Assembly: GCF_009674775.1 (NCBI RefSeq)
Contig: NZ_WKKE01000011.1
Span: 62,001-126,000, forward strand
DNA from: Flavobacterium sp. LC2016-23
Lineage (GTDB): Bacteria; Bacteroidota; Bacteroidia; Flavobacteriales; Flavobacteriaceae
Length of the DNA stretch: 64,000 bases
Reading direction: 5' to 3'
The notes under the pieces are model-generated. The model was given only the letters and a program-made list of their open reading frames with translations. It searched no databases and was not told the origin of the DNA. How positions within the stretch are numbered: the first letter of the stretch is position 1; the number at the start of each line of letters is the position of its first letter. The position numbers and the translations under genes were made by a program. This document shows, piece after piece, positions 16,207-24,706 of the stretch.

Positions 16207-17893
16207 TTGATATGTTTTTGGCATAAAAGCCGTCTTTTAAATGTGTGGTGCGCAGTTGAGGTATTATTTTATAGTATACCTCAAAATACTCTAGCTGGTC
16301 TTTGTTGACACAAGGTAATTTTCCGTCGCCGCTTCCCCAAAAAAACGTATTGTTTATGGGAGAATTGTAGAGCAGGTTGCCGTTTTTTATACTTTGATAA
16401 CGGAGGTCAAATTTGCTGTTACTATGTGGAAAAACTATTTCGCTTACAGAAAGGGTACTATTGTTTTTTAGATGAACATTGGTTGTAAAAAGGCTTAGAT
16501 TAAAGGGAACCATCAGAATCACTATTAAAATGCCTAATGAACTGAAGAGGGAAATAACAATACTTTTTTGGGTACTTAGAATGGTGGATGCAATTAAAAA
16601 AGTAAAAAACAGTACAGCATTCATGAAAAAGCGATACTGAGGAGACGATAGAAACAGTACGATCATCTGAAAGAACAGTATTCCGTACAGCATCCAGAAA
16701 GGTTTTTTATTGAAAAACTTAAAGATGAAAGCTGGAGTAATTACAAGAAGTACTAAAATTAAGGTATTGAACAGGCCATGTAGTCCCGGTCTGAAAATCC
16801 ATATTTTAAAAACTTCAAAGATTCCCAAACTGTCAAATTGAGTTTCGGTTAATGAAAAAGCCGCTGTTCGGGTTTCATCATAATAAAAATGAGCCATCGC
16901 TTCCGGAATCTGAAAATCAAAAGAAAATGGATTGGCTACCGCAGGAAATAAAGGATAACCACTAATGATGGTGTTTTTTATGGTAAAAAGAAGCAAAACC
17001 AATAGGCCAATGACCACCGGTTTTACAATTTCCGGGATTAACATTTTATAGTGTTTCGCAAATAAAACCAACGGAATTAAGACCAGAACAATTGAGGTTG
17101 TTTTGATAAATACCGCAAAGAAAACGAGTAGGGAAATGAGATGAAAGGTTTCCGGATTCCCGTTTTTATAGTTTTCAGTAAACTTAAAAAAGAGAATCAG
17201 TGATAAAATATATATGGGTAAATCAGGAGACGGTGTGCTGATAAAGGAAAAGAAGAAAATATTCGCCAAAGGCAACAGCCCGATAATGAGATGATTGCTT
17301 TCTTTGTTTTTGAAATATGCATTAAGATGCGGAAAAGCATAGATATTGCCTAATAAAAGAAAAAATCCGCTTAGGTCATTAAAATTGGGATATAAAAAAG
17401 AAAAGCTGAATACACTTTGCGCAATATGCCAGCCACTGGTTTGTGCTAAGAAAATATGCAGATTGGCAAGTCCTTTTACAAAACCATATTCATTTATCCA
17501 TTTGATGGTTTGAATATAATATGATTCATTATCAATTATGTAGGGAACTGAAGCGCACTGGGCCAAAATTAAAAGTGTGGTACTAAATAATATTACTTTT
17601 AAGGAAAGTGTCAGAGCCTCTAATTTCTGGAAAAGCGATTTGTAAATGAGATGAATTTCACTTTTAAATCTAACATAAATTCCAATATTCAGAACTAAAA
17701 AAAAGACATGAAATTCGATATTAATCCTCTCAAAGATTGCCCAGAAACCGGCAAGGAGCGTAGTGGTAAAAAGGCCAAGAATGGAGCAAATAACAAAATT
17801 TGAATTCTTTATTTTGGTTATTTTACTGGTATAAAAACCAATATTTATGGTTGTGAAAACCATATAAATCCAGCTTAAAAGAATGAAAACCAT
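16193..17893 (-). CDS. Polytopic membrane protein (LIC_10190-like, glycosyltransferase-type topology)
   Basis: A 566-residue protein with about 12 hydrophobic segments over the first 450 residues and a soluble C-terminal part (about 470-566). The early pair of acidic residues after a first loop (YIIDNESYYIQTIKWINEYGF, about 113-133) is reminiscent of the GT-C fold, whose members use lipid-linked sugars. I recall similar flavobacterial proteins named LIC_10190 family membrane protein; this is from memory. Substrate unknown. It is 1 nt from the ABC ATPase upstream and overlaps TIGR02757 downstream, so the three genes form one transcription unit. Confidence 0.7.
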   Translation of the reverse strand: MVFILLSWIYMVFTTINIGFYTSKITKIKNSNFVICSILGLFTTTLLAGFWAIFERINIEFHVFFLVLNIGIYVRFKSEIHLIYKSLFQKLEALTLSLKVILFSTTLLILAQCASVPYIIDNESYYIQTIKWINEYGFVKGLANLHIFLAQTSGWHIAQSVFSFSFLYPNFNDLSGFFLLLGNIYAFPHLNAYFKNKESNHLIIGLLPLANIFFFSFISTPSPDLPIYILSLILFFKFTENYKNGNPETFHLISLLVFFAVFIKTTSIVLVLIPLVLFAKHYKMLIPEIVKPVVIGLLVLLLFTIKNTIISGYPLFPAVANPFSFDFQIPEAMAHFYYDETRTAAFSLTETQFDSLGIFEVFKIWIFRPGLHGLFNTLILVLLVITPAFIFKFFNKKPFWMLYGILFFQMIVLFLSSPQYRFFMNAVLFFTFLIASTILSTQKSIVISLFSSLGILIVILMVPFNLSLFTTNVHLKNNSTLSVSEIVFPHSNSKFDLRYQSIKNGNLLYNSPINNTFFWGSGDGKLPCVNKDQLEYFEVYYKIIPQLRTTHLKDGFYAKNISNESN

Positions 17894-17894
17894 T

Positions 17895-18560
17895 TTAAGA
17901 AATTATTTGCCCGTCTGACATGATAAGTTTTCTGTCGGCCATATTGGCTAATTCTTCGTTGTGCGTAACGATCACGAAAGTCTGACCGAATTCGTCGCGC
18001 AGCTGAAAAAATAACTGGTGCAGGTTTTCGGCAGAATGCGTATCCAGATTACCTGAAGGTTCATCGGCAAAAATAACGTCAGGTTTATTGATTAAAGCCC
18101 TTGCAACAGCTACACGTTGTTGTTCTCCGCCAGAAAGTTCGTTTGGTTTGTGATTTATTCTGTGCGACAAACCAAGATATTCTAATAATCTTTTGGCTTC
18201 TTTTTCGGTTTCTGATTTTGATTTATTAGCTAAATAAGCAGGGATGCAAACATTCTCCAAGGCAGTAAATTCCGGTAATAACTGGTGAAACTGAAAAATA
18301 AAGCCCAAATTTAAATTTCTGAATTTTGATAATGCTTTGTCGTTAAAACCCAGTATATTTTCTCCGTTTATAATTAATGAAGTTTCAGTTTCTGATTTTG
18401 ATGGTTTGTCAAGTGTTCCTAAAATTTGCAGTAAGGTTGTCTTTCCGGCTCCGGAAGCGCCAACAATTGAAACAATTTCCCCTTTTTTAATATGCAAATC
18501 AACGCCTTTTAAAACTTCAAGCTGATCGTAGAATTTATGTATATTTTTTGCGTGTATCAT
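17895..18560 (-). CDS. ABC transporter ATP-binding protein, LolD/MacB-like
   Basis: A 221-residue ATPase with Walker [10 protein letters not shown] (34-42), Q-loop in [16 protein letters not shown], signature [15 protein letters not shown], Walker B VIFADEP and the SGNLD D-loop, and a switch His (VTHNEE). The LSGGEQQR and SGNLDT features are typical of the LolD/FtsE/MacB class, which drives lipoprotein release or mechanotransmission. No LolC/E permease lies beside it; the neighbours are a polytopic membrane protein and TIGR02757, so its partner is probably encoded elsewhere. Confidence 0.92.
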   Translation of the reverse strand: MIHAKNIHKFYDQLEVLKGVDLHIKKGEIVSIVGASGAGKTTLLQILGTLDKPSKSETETSLIINGENILGFNDKALSKFRNLNLGFIFQFHQLLPEFTALENVCIPAYLANKSKSETEKEAKRLLEYLGLSHRINHKPNELSGGEQQRVAVARALINKPDVIFADEPSGNLDTHSAENLHQLFFQLRDEFGQTFVIVTHNEELANMADRKLIMSDGQIIS

Positions 18561-18696
18561 TTATGAAACTGTTTTTACAAAGAAACAAAGATTCTGCTGA
18601 AATCGTAAGCTGTTCTAACAGAATTTTAGGAACAATATTTGATTGTAGGTGGAAGATCATTTTATAAATGTAAAACCTCTGATTTGTAATAAGTTG

Positions 18697-18724
18697 GTTT
18701 TTAAATAAAATAGCACTAAATTTA
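18697..18724 (+). promoter_or_regulatory. Possible promoter very close to the start codon
   Basis: TTG at 18694-18696, a 20-nt spacer and TAAATTTA at 18717-18724 fit the Flavobacterium pattern with one mismatch. The ATG is at 18730, so a transcript from here would have almost no leader. Weak evidence. Confidence 0.3.
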
Positions 18725-18729
18725 GAAAT

Positions 18730-19017
18730 ATGAAAGAAGAAATAATTGTAAAGGACGAAAAAACGAAAAAGCTTTTATTAGGGTTGCTTTTTGATGCAAT
18801 CGGAATGCTGACTTTTACAATTCCTCTTGTGGGGGAATTTGCCGATGTTGTCTGGGCACCGCTTGCCGGTTTTTTAATGACTTACATGTACAAAGGACGA
18901 GTGGGGAGAGTAGCGGGTATTTTGACTTTTGTTGAAGAAATTCTGCCTTTTACAGATATAATTCCGTCGTTTACACTGACATGGATTTATACCTATTACA
19001 TAGAGAGGAAAAAATAA
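18730..19017 (+). CDS. Small membrane protein of unknown function
   Basis: A 95-residue protein with hydrophobic segments LLLGLLFDAIGMLTFTIPLVG, VVWAPLAGFLMTYMY and FTLTWIYTYYI. Charged ends (MKEEIIVKDEKTKK and ERKK) support a two- or three-helix inner-membrane protein. Paired motifs FDAIGMLTFTIP and LPFTDIIPSFT look like an internal repeat. Convergent with the next gene at a distance of 7 nt. No known domain recognised. Confidence 0.7.
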   Translation: MKEEIIVKDEKTKKLLLGLLFDAIGMLTFTIPLVGEFADVVWAPLAGFLMTYMYKGRVGRVAGILTFVEEILPFTDIIPSFTLTWIYTYYIERKK

Positions 19018-19024
19018 AAACTTT

Positions 19025-19327
19025 TTAATCTTTAAACAAAAATCCAAGTCCCATGCTTTTGAGCATTCTCTTTTCAAAGTTCCAAAAGAAACGAAACTGG
19101 CCGAAAATAGTTCCTATCGCTACCAATAAAACCTGATAAATAGGGAAGATAATAATCAGTCTGATTAGGGTAAACCATCCGCCAAAATCTTCTTTGGTGA
19201 TTCCCAGCCAAACACAAAACGGCTTAGACAAATAGGCCGATGCCGATCCGGTGATGGCAAAAACAATAAAAATAATGATGAGTTGGAAGTTTGAGGTGAT
19301 TCCCCAACGTTGCTTTAATTTATTCAT
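19025..19327 (-). CDS. DUF6787-like small membrane protein
   Basis: A 100-residue protein with two hydrophobic segments (FQLIIIFIVFAITGSASAYLS and LIRLIIIFPIYQVLLVAIGTIF) and a conserved-looking tail GQFRFFWNFEKRMLKSMG. This pattern agrees with what I remember of DUF6787 in Flavobacteriia. Function unknown. It lies 32 nt downstream of the lipoprotein gene, in the same direction. Confidence 0.7.
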   Translation of the reverse strand: MNKLKQRWGITSNFQLIIIFIVFAITGSASAYLSKPFCVWLGITKEDFGGWFTLIRLIIIFPIYQVLLVAIGTIFGQFRFFWNFEKRMLKSMGLGFLFKD

Positions 19328-19359
19328 TTTTATTTATAATGATTACAAATATAACAACA

Positions 19360-19791
19360 TTATCTGGAAGGAACATAGCCCCAAAGTTTTTGTTTGTACC
19401 TATTTTGAAAATAAATCATGTAATTATAAATGAGGTAATTTACCTCGTATCCATAATTGATTGCGGGATTATAATTAATATTCATTTCATATAAACCCGG
19501 ATTGTAACGTTGCGGCTGCAAAACACGATTATTCCATTCGTTTATGTACAAAATATTTTTTGACTCCAGATAACTTTGGGAGTAGTAATTTCTCGGATAA
19601 GCCCTTGAGGCAAGCCATGTACTAAAACCATTGTCGATAATAATTACTTCGTATTCTAAAGAATCATTGGCAATTCGTACCGTATCGTTTAAGGCTACGT
19701 CCATATTTACCGGCTCACTTACATTGGTTTTGGCAGTGGAGCAGGCGATGATCGTACCTAAAATTACAAGGATGTAAACGAAGTTTTTCAT
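19360..19791 (-). CDS. Lipoprotein, DUF6146-like
   Basis: A 143-residue protein with a signal peptide and lipobox (ILGTIIACSTAK, lipidated Cys near residue 17). The mature part has EVIIIDNGFSTWL, then an aromatic-rich stretch (RAYPRNYYSQSYLESKN and YNYMIYFQNRYKQ). This composition agrees with DUF6146 lipoproteins of flavobacteria as I recall them. Outer-membrane or periplasmic location expected; role unknown. Followed by the DUF6787-like gene. Confidence 0.75.
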   Translation of the reverse strand: MKNFVYILVILGTIIACSTAKTNVSEPVNMDVALNDTVRIANDSLEYEVIIIDNGFSTWLASRAYPRNYYSQSYLESKNILYINEWNNRVLQPQRYNPGLYEMNINYNPAINYGYEVNYLIYNYMIYFQNRYKQKLWGYVPSR

Positions 19792-19827
19792 GACTTTTAA
19801 TTTGAATCTAAAGGTACGAAAAAAAAG

Positions 19828-20031
19828 GTACTGAGATACTAAGTTTCTGAGGTGCTAAGATTTTGAGGTGCAAAGGTACAAAGACTGAGTGTTAAAAATA
19901 ATAAAGCTGTTTGTCTAAGACAAACAGCTTTATATGTTTTGAAAATCGAAGAGAAAACCTTTGTAACTCTGAACCTTAAAAAAAACCTTAGCGCCTCAGA
20001 GCCTTAGTACCTTTGCACCTTTTAAAAAAAC
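19828..20031. repeat. CTAAG/CAAAG-repeat arms enclosing a perfect terminator hairpin
   Basis: Left arm (about 19828-19885) is built of units such as GGTACTGAGATACTAAG and GGTGCAAAGG; the right arm (about 19957-20025) carries their complement (CCTTAGCGCCTCAGAGCCTTAGTACCTTTGCACC). Inside is a perfect stem ATAAAGCTGTTTGTC (19901-19915), loop TAA, and its complement to 19933. Same layout as 13783-13909. It lies between the DUF937 gene and the lipoprotein gene (both minus). Confidence 0.8.
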
Positions 20032-20592
20032 CTATCTTCCAAACAGTTTACCAATAAATCCGGAGATGCCTCCTTTGCTTTTGGTGATGACCATAACATC
20101 TGCTACATCTACTTTCCCGTCTGCATTTTGGTCCAGGCCAAACTGCATTCCGTATTTCGAGATCGTATCCATAATTCCGGATGCCTGTCCGCTGTTTCCG
20201 GCAATGGCTCCAATAATATCTGAAATCTGAAAACTGCTGTCGTTTGGATCTTTTGCTTTATTGACTAGTGAATTTAATACCTTTGGAATAATACTGGAAG
20301 CAACTCCTGAAGAATCTGCATTGCTTAATCCGAATTTTTCACCAAGACTACCGGTCAGTTGTTGTGTTATTTGTTGTACCACCGGATTGGAATTGTCTAT
20401 TGGAGTACTTCCGTTAAATAAACCAGCCAATTGTTCTGCACCGCCTTCCGAAGCAATTTTCTGCAGTCCTGCAAAAATGGAGTTACCGGTTTCGGCTATT
20501 ACAGCTTCATTATGTTCGTTCGGGACCGCGCTGTTATTGACAACTGCATCGCCTCCGTATTGTTGCACTAATTGCGTTAATTGTTCAAACAT
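20032..20592 (-). CDS. DUF937 domain protein
   Basis: A 186-residue cytoplasmic protein. The first 150 residues fit DUF937: MFEQLTQLVQQYGGDAV, GLQKIASEGGAEQLAGLF, VQQITQQLTGSLGEKFGLS and SIIPKVLNSLVNKAKD. The C-terminus has FGLDQNADGKVDVADVM, a dockerin/EF-hand-like DxNxDGxxD loop, then a Gly-rich end SGFIGKLFGR. Function unknown. It follows serA by 105 nt on the minus strand. Confidence 0.85.
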   Translation of the reverse strand: MFEQLTQLVQQYGGDAVVNNSAVPNEHNEAVIAETGNSIFAGLQKIASEGGAEQLAGLFNGSTPIDNSNPVVQQITQQLTGSLGEKFGLSNADSSGVASSIIPKVLNSLVNKAKDPNDSSFQISDIIGAIAGNSGQASGIMDTISKYGMQFGLDQNADGKVDVADVMVITKSKGGISGFIGKLFGR

Positions 20593-20697
20593 GATTTAGA
20601 TTTTTTTAGATTGGTAACTTCAAATTTAATAAAAAAAGAAAAGGGATTTATTAAACAATGTTAATAAATCCCTTTTAAAATATTTAATTACAGTTAA

Positions 20698-21648
20698 TTA
20701 GCTTAATAAAGTAATGATTTGTGAAGCTAACTCCGTACCGATTCTGTCTTGTGCTTCTCCTGTTGCAGCTCCAATGTGGGGTGTCAAGGAAATTTTAGGG
20801 TGCATTAAGATTGTCATTTCCGGTTTTGGCTCGCTTTCAAAAACGTCCAGTCCTGCAAATGCTACTTTTCCGGAATCTAAAGCTTTTATCAATGCTACTT
20901 CATCAATCACACCACCACGGGCACAATTTACGATTCCAACACCATCTTTCATGATTTCAAATTCTTTCTCTCCAATGATGTAACCATCCTGAGCAGGAAC
21001 GTGTAACGTAATGAAATCCGCTTCTTTAAATAAAGATTCTAATGATTGAGAAACGATTGTGGTAGTGATAGACTGACCGTCAAAAAACTCCACTTTTATA
21101 TCCACAGTCGGAATAAAACTATCCGCAGCGATTACTTTCATACCTAAACCAAGCGCCATTTTTGCAGTAGCCTGACCAATACGTCCGATACCAACAATTC
21201 CAAGCGTTTTTCCTCTTAATTCAATACCGTTTGCATAGGCTTTTTTCAAACCGTCAAAGTTTGAATCTCCTTCAAGAGGCATATTTCTGTTGGAATCATG
21301 TAAAAAACGAACACCTGAAAATAAGTGTCCAAATACCAGTTCAGCAACAGATTCTGACGATGAAGCCGGTGTATTGATTACGTGAATTCCTTTACTTTTG
21401 GCATAATCAACATCAATATTATCCATACCAACACCGCCACGGCCAATAATTTTAAGCCCCGGGCAGGCATCAATAATATCTTTGCGAACTTTAGTCGCAC
21501 TGCGCACTAAAACTACGCTTACGTTGTTTTCGTTTACAAAATTAGCCACTTGTTCCTGTGCTACTTTTGTTGTTATAACTTCAAATCCACCTTTTTCTAA
21601 AGCTAGAATTCCACTTTTAGAAATTCCATCATTGGCTAATACTTTCAT
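20698..21648 (-). CDS. serA: D-3-phosphoglycerate dehydrogenase (short form)
   Basis: A 316-residue D-2-hydroxyacid dehydrogenase that probably catalyses the first step of serine synthesis. GRGGVGMDNID (70-80) is typical of SerA, the NAD fold has GIGRIG (153-158), and catalytic Arg, Glu and His lie in NCARGGVIDE, DVFESEP and TPHIGAAT. The chain stops after the catalytic domains: no ACT or intervening domain, so serine feedback by ACT is absent. serC lies just upstream, supporting the assignment over other hydroxyacid dehydrogenases. Confidence 0.9.
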   Translation of the reverse strand: MKVLANDGISKSGILALEKGGFEVITTKVAQEQVANFVNENNVSVVLVRSATKVRKDIIDACPGLKIIGRGGVGMDNIDVDYAKSKGIHVINTPASSSESVAELVFGHLFSGVRFLHDSNRNMPLEGDSNFDGLKKAYANGIELRGKTLGIVGIGRIGQATAKMALGLGMKVIAADSFIPTVDIKVEFFDGQSITTTIVSQSLESLFKEADFITLHVPAQDGYIIGEKEFEIMKDGVGIVNCARGGVIDEVALIKALDSGKVAFAGLDVFESEPKPEMTILMHPKISLTPHIGAATGEAQDRIGTELASQIITLLS

Positions 21649-21737
21649 TATGTGTTTATTTGTTTGTTTGGTTAATTGGTTAATCGTTACGATTTAGGGA
21701 ATTAACTTGTGTTATAATTTTTTCTTTTTGATTAGGA

Positions 21738-21802
21738 GGTTAGTCTCAGTCTCGGTCTCAGTTCTAAATTAACTGAAAACTGAAAACTGAGACTGCAAAC
21801 TA
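21738..21802. terminator. CAGTCTCAG-type imperfect hairpin between serC and serA
   Basis: GTCTCAGTCTCGGTCTCAGTT pairs imperfectly with AACTGAAAACTGAAAACTGA followed by GAC. It overlaps the end of serC and could reduce read-through into serA. Confidence 0.4.
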
Positions 21803-22870
21803 AACTTTAGACTCCAAAGCTTTCATCACATCCACCAATACCTGAACACTTTCGATCGGCATTGCGTTGTAGATAGAGGCTCTGTAACCACCAACAGAAC
21901 GGTGTCCCGGCAATCCTGAGATATTGGCTTCTTTCCAAAGCGCATCAAAAGTTGCAGCGTGATCCGGATTGTTCAGTAAGAAAGTAACATTCATTTTAGA
22001 ACGGTCTTCCACTGCTGCAGCTCCTTTAAATAATGGGTTTCTGTCGATTTCAGCATAAAGTAAAGCCGCTTTCGCGTCGTTTAATTTTTCGATTGCTGCA
22101 ACACCACCGTTACTTTTAATCCATTGCAGGGTTAACAAAGAAACGTAAACGGCAAAAACAGGAGGTGTATTGTACATACTTTCTGCTTTGATATGTTTGG
22201 CGTAGTCTAACATGCTTGGAATAGTTCTTCCGCTTTTCTCCAGGATTTCTTCTTTAACTACTACTAAAGTCGTTCCTGCAGGTCCCATATTTTTTTGGGC
22301 TCCGGCGTAGATTAAATCAAATTTGGAGAAATCTAAATTGCGTGAAAAAATATCAGAACTCATATCGCAAACAACAGGAATAGTTGTTGTCGGGAATTCT
22401 TTCATCTGAGTTCCAAAAATCGTATTGTTACTGGTGCAGTGAAAATAATCTGCATCAGCCGGTATTTCGTATCCTTTTGGGATATGATTGTAATTTTCTT
22501 CTTTTGAAGTAGCTACGACAACAGTTTCTCCAAAGTTTTTAGCTTCTTTGATGGCAGCTGTTGCCCAGGTTCCTGAATCTAAGTAAGCGGCTTTTCCGTT
22601 TTCTTTCATCAAATTGTATGGAGCCATTAAGAATGCAGTACTGGCACCACCTTGTAAAAATAAAGCCTGATATCCTTTTCCTTCAAGTCCTAATAATTCT
22701 AAAGCAAGCGAACGGGCTTCTTCCATTACAGCAACAAAATCTTTGCTTCTGTGCGAAATTTCAAGGATAGATAGTCCTGAATCATTGAAATTTAAAACGG
22801 CTTTTGATGCTTTCTCAAAAACTTCCTGTGGTAAAATACTTGGTCCTGCGCTGTAGTTGTGTTTTTTCAT
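21800..22870 (-). CDS. serC: Phosphoserine aminotransferase
   Basis: A 356-residue class V aminotransferase that converts 3-phosphohydroxypyruvate and glutamate to phosphoserine. Start taken at MKKHNYSAGPSILP, the usual SerC N-terminus; an in-frame start 15 codons upstream adds an unlikely extension. SHRSKDF, LFLQGGAST, SNNTIFGTQ, DMSSD and YAGAQKNMGPAG (PLP-binding Lys in AQKNMG) are in the right order, and GHRSVGGYRAS binds the phosphate. Together with serA it supplies serine; phosphoserine phosphatase is not in the window. Confidence 0.95.
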   Translation of the reverse strand: MKKHNYSAGPSILPQEVFEKASKAVLNFNDSGLSILEISHRSKDFVAVMEEARSLALELLGLEGKGYQALFLQGGASTAFLMAPYNLMKENGKAAYLDSGTWATAAIKEAKNFGETVVVATSKEENYNHIPKGYEIPADADYFHCTSNNTIFGTQMKEFPTTTIPVVCDMSSDIFSRNLDFSKFDLIYAGAQKNMGPAGTTLVVVKEEILEKSGRTIPSMLDYAKHIKAESMYNTPPVFAVYVSLLTLQWIKSNGGVAAIEKLNDAKAALLYAEIDRNPLFKGAAAVEDRSKMNVTFLLNNPDHAATFDALWKEANISGLPGHRSVGGYRASIYNAMPIESVQVLVDVMKALESKV

Positions 22871-22962
22871 GGTATAGTTAATAGACGAAAATTTTAAAAA
22901 CGCAAATTTCGGCAATAGGAGCTGAAAAAGCGATAAATTATTCGAAATAATTAAACATTTTT

Positions 22963-24036
22963 TTACTTTGTTGTTAACAAAAACGTTATAGTATCTACGT
23001 TATCTGCATAATCCCACAATTGCGGATTTTGGGTCTGTCCGAAGGGAATATTATTTTTGCCGGAATCAGTGCTGACGATACACTGAATTTGTTCAGCATC
23101 AGCTTCAAGACGTTTTTCGAGATCCTCACGACTTTCATAAAATTCGTGAAAAACACTCGAAATAGGAGAGGCATAACTGGAATCTTCTTTTAATGTCAGA
23201 AAGCCATTGTCGAGTAATTTGAAATTACTCATTAAAAAAACAGCCTTATTGTAGTCGTAATTGTTAGCGTATTTTTCGTAGTGAATGACGTCCTGATATT
23301 TGAAAATAGCTTCAAAAAAGGCATCAAATTTATAATCTTTCGGGACAAAAAGCTTCGAAACATTGCGACAGCCTAATCCGAAATACCTGAAAATATCTTC
23401 ACCTAATGCTTCCAGTTGTTCTTTGGTTTCATTTCCGTTTAAAACTGCTACTGAATTTCTGTTTTTGCGGATGATAGAGGGTTTATCTTTAAAATAATAT
23501 TCAAAATAACGGGCTGTATTATTGCTTCCGGTGGCGATTACGGCATCGAAATTTTCTAGTTTTCCTTCCACGAAAGTGATTTTATCCGAAAATTCCGGGT
23601 TAACGGCAATGATGTATCTGGCTAAAAACGGCAGCAGATGCTGGTCATTTGAAGATGTTTTTACAAGTGCTTTATGTCCGCTTATCAAAACCGATAAAAA
23701 ATCATGGAAACCAACCAATGGAATATTTCCGGCTAAAATCAGCGCCACATTTTTCCCGTTTTCTTTATTCTGAGCGGTCTCTAAAGAATAGTCAGAAAGC
23801 CATTTTGTGATGTTTTCTTCTGTTAAAGCGTCTGCCCAGGACTGAAGGGCAAAATAGACCTGTTCAGGCGTATACCATCCATTATGAGATTGTGATAAAT
23901 GAATCAGCTTTTCGAAATCATCAAAAAATAAATCGTTATGTAAAACATCCGATTTTTTGGTTGTATTGTTTTCAGAAAATTGTTTTAAGAATTTCCCTAA
24001 TTCAACAAAAACACTTTTTTTTGTTTCTAATGTCAT
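22963..24036 (-). CDS. LuxC-like acyl-CoA reductase
   Basis: A 357-residue protein of the LuxC/acyl-CoA reductase (aldehyde-dehydrogenase superfamily) type. NVALILAGNIPLVGFHDFL (about 96-114), IATGSNNTARYFEYYF and RKNRNSVAVL mark the nucleotide-binding part, and YFGLGCRNVSKLFVP carries the probable catalytic Cys. LuxC makes fatty aldehydes from acyl groups with NADPH; no luciferase genes are here. It is divergent from a ferredoxin gene and precedes serC, an arrangement I recall from many flavobacteria. Physiological acyl substrate unknown. Confidence 0.85.
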   Translation of the reverse strand: MTLETKKSVFVELGKFLKQFSENNTTKKSDVLHNDLFFDDFEKLIHLSQSHNGWYTPEQVYFALQSWADALTEENITKWLSDYSLETAQNKENGKNVALILAGNIPLVGFHDFLSVLISGHKALVKTSSNDQHLLPFLARYIIAVNPEFSDKITFVEGKLENFDAVIATGSNNTARYFEYYFKDKPSIIRKNRNSVAVLNGNETKEQLEALGEDIFRYFGLGCRNVSKLFVPKDYKFDAFFEAIFKYQDVIHYEKYANNYDYNKAVFLMSNFKLLDNGFLTLKEDSSYASPISSVFHEFYESREDLEKRLEADAEQIQCIVSTDSGKNNIPFGQTQNPQLWDYADNVDTITFLLTTK

Positions 24037-24040
24037 AATG

Positions 24041-24072
24041 TTTGTTTATGAATAGTTTTGATTGTAATTTTG
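24041..24072 (+). promoter_or_regulatory. Strong Flavobacterium-type promoter for the ferredoxin gene
   Basis: TTTG at 24041-24044, a 20-nt spacer and TAATTTTG at 24065-24072 match TTG-N17-23-TAnnTTTG fully. On the opposite strand TATTTTTG (24082-24075) overlaps this region and is a -7 candidate for the acyl-CoA reductase gene. The ferredoxin leader would be about 115 nt. Confidence 0.7.
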
Positions 24073-24194
24073 CACAAAAATAAGTTTTTTTAGCGTTAAG
24101 CGGTAAGCTTTATGCAATAAGCTTTAATTTTTGAAAAATAATATTTTAGAAATAGCTTAAAGCCTAAAACTTAAAGCATAAAATAATATAAAAG

Positions 24195-24545
24195 ATGGCA
24201 ATAATTATAACCGACGAATGTATTAACTGCGGAGCTTGTGAACCGGAATGCCCAAATACAGCAATTTATGAAGGAGCTGATGATTGGAGATATAAAGATG
24301 GAACAGCCCTTTCAGGAAAAATAATCTTACCGGACGGAACTGAAGTGGATGCAGATGATGCACAAACTCCAATTTCTGATGAAGTATATTATATAGTTCC
24401 GGGGAAATGTACGGAATGCAAAGGTTTTCATGATGAACCTCAATGTGCTGCCGTATGTCCTGTAGATTGTTGTGTGCCGGATGATAACCACGTAGAAGAT
24501 GAAGAAACTTTGTTGGCGCGTCAGGCTTTTCTGCATAACGAATAA
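24195..24545 (+). CDS. 2[4Fe-4S] ferredoxin (Allochromatium type)
   Basis: A 116-residue ferredoxin. The first cluster ligands are C9, C12, C15 and the following C19 ([12 protein letters not shown]). The second motif is CxxC-x8-C-x3-C (C72, C75, C84, C88; [18 protein letters not shown]), whose 8-residue insertion is typical of the Allochromatium-type ferredoxins with unusually low potentials. Extra Cys at 92 and 93 follow. A 45-residue acidic spacer lies between the motifs. It probably transfers electrons in the cytoplasm; its partner may be the divergent acyl-CoA reductase but that is inference. Confidence 0.93.
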   Translation: MAIIITDECINCGACEPECPNTAIYEGADDWRYKDGTALSGKIILPDGTEVDADDAQTPISDEVYYIVPGKCTECKGFHDEPQCAAVCPVDCCVPDDNHVEDEETLLARQAFLHNE

Positions 24546-24571
24546 CAGATAACGTAACCGATAAATAAAAG

Positions 24572-24601
24572 AACCTGAGTAGTTTAGCTCAGGTTTTTTT
24601 A
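24572..24601 (+). terminator. Intrinsic terminator of the ferredoxin gene
   Basis: AACCTGAG at 24572-24579 pairs with CTCAGGTT at 24588-24595, followed by T7. Confidence 0.9.
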
Positions 24602-24706
24602 TGTCTTAATGTGTAAGTATCTCGTATTAAATTGGGATTTAATGTTTTATTTTTGTTAATTTGATTGATTTATTAACAATTGTTTGATAATAGTAAGTAA
24701 TAGCCT

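Noticed and set aside
22963..24545. Bioluminescence (lux) operon
   Set aside because: Only the LuxC-like reductase is present; no luciferase LuxAB or LuxDE.
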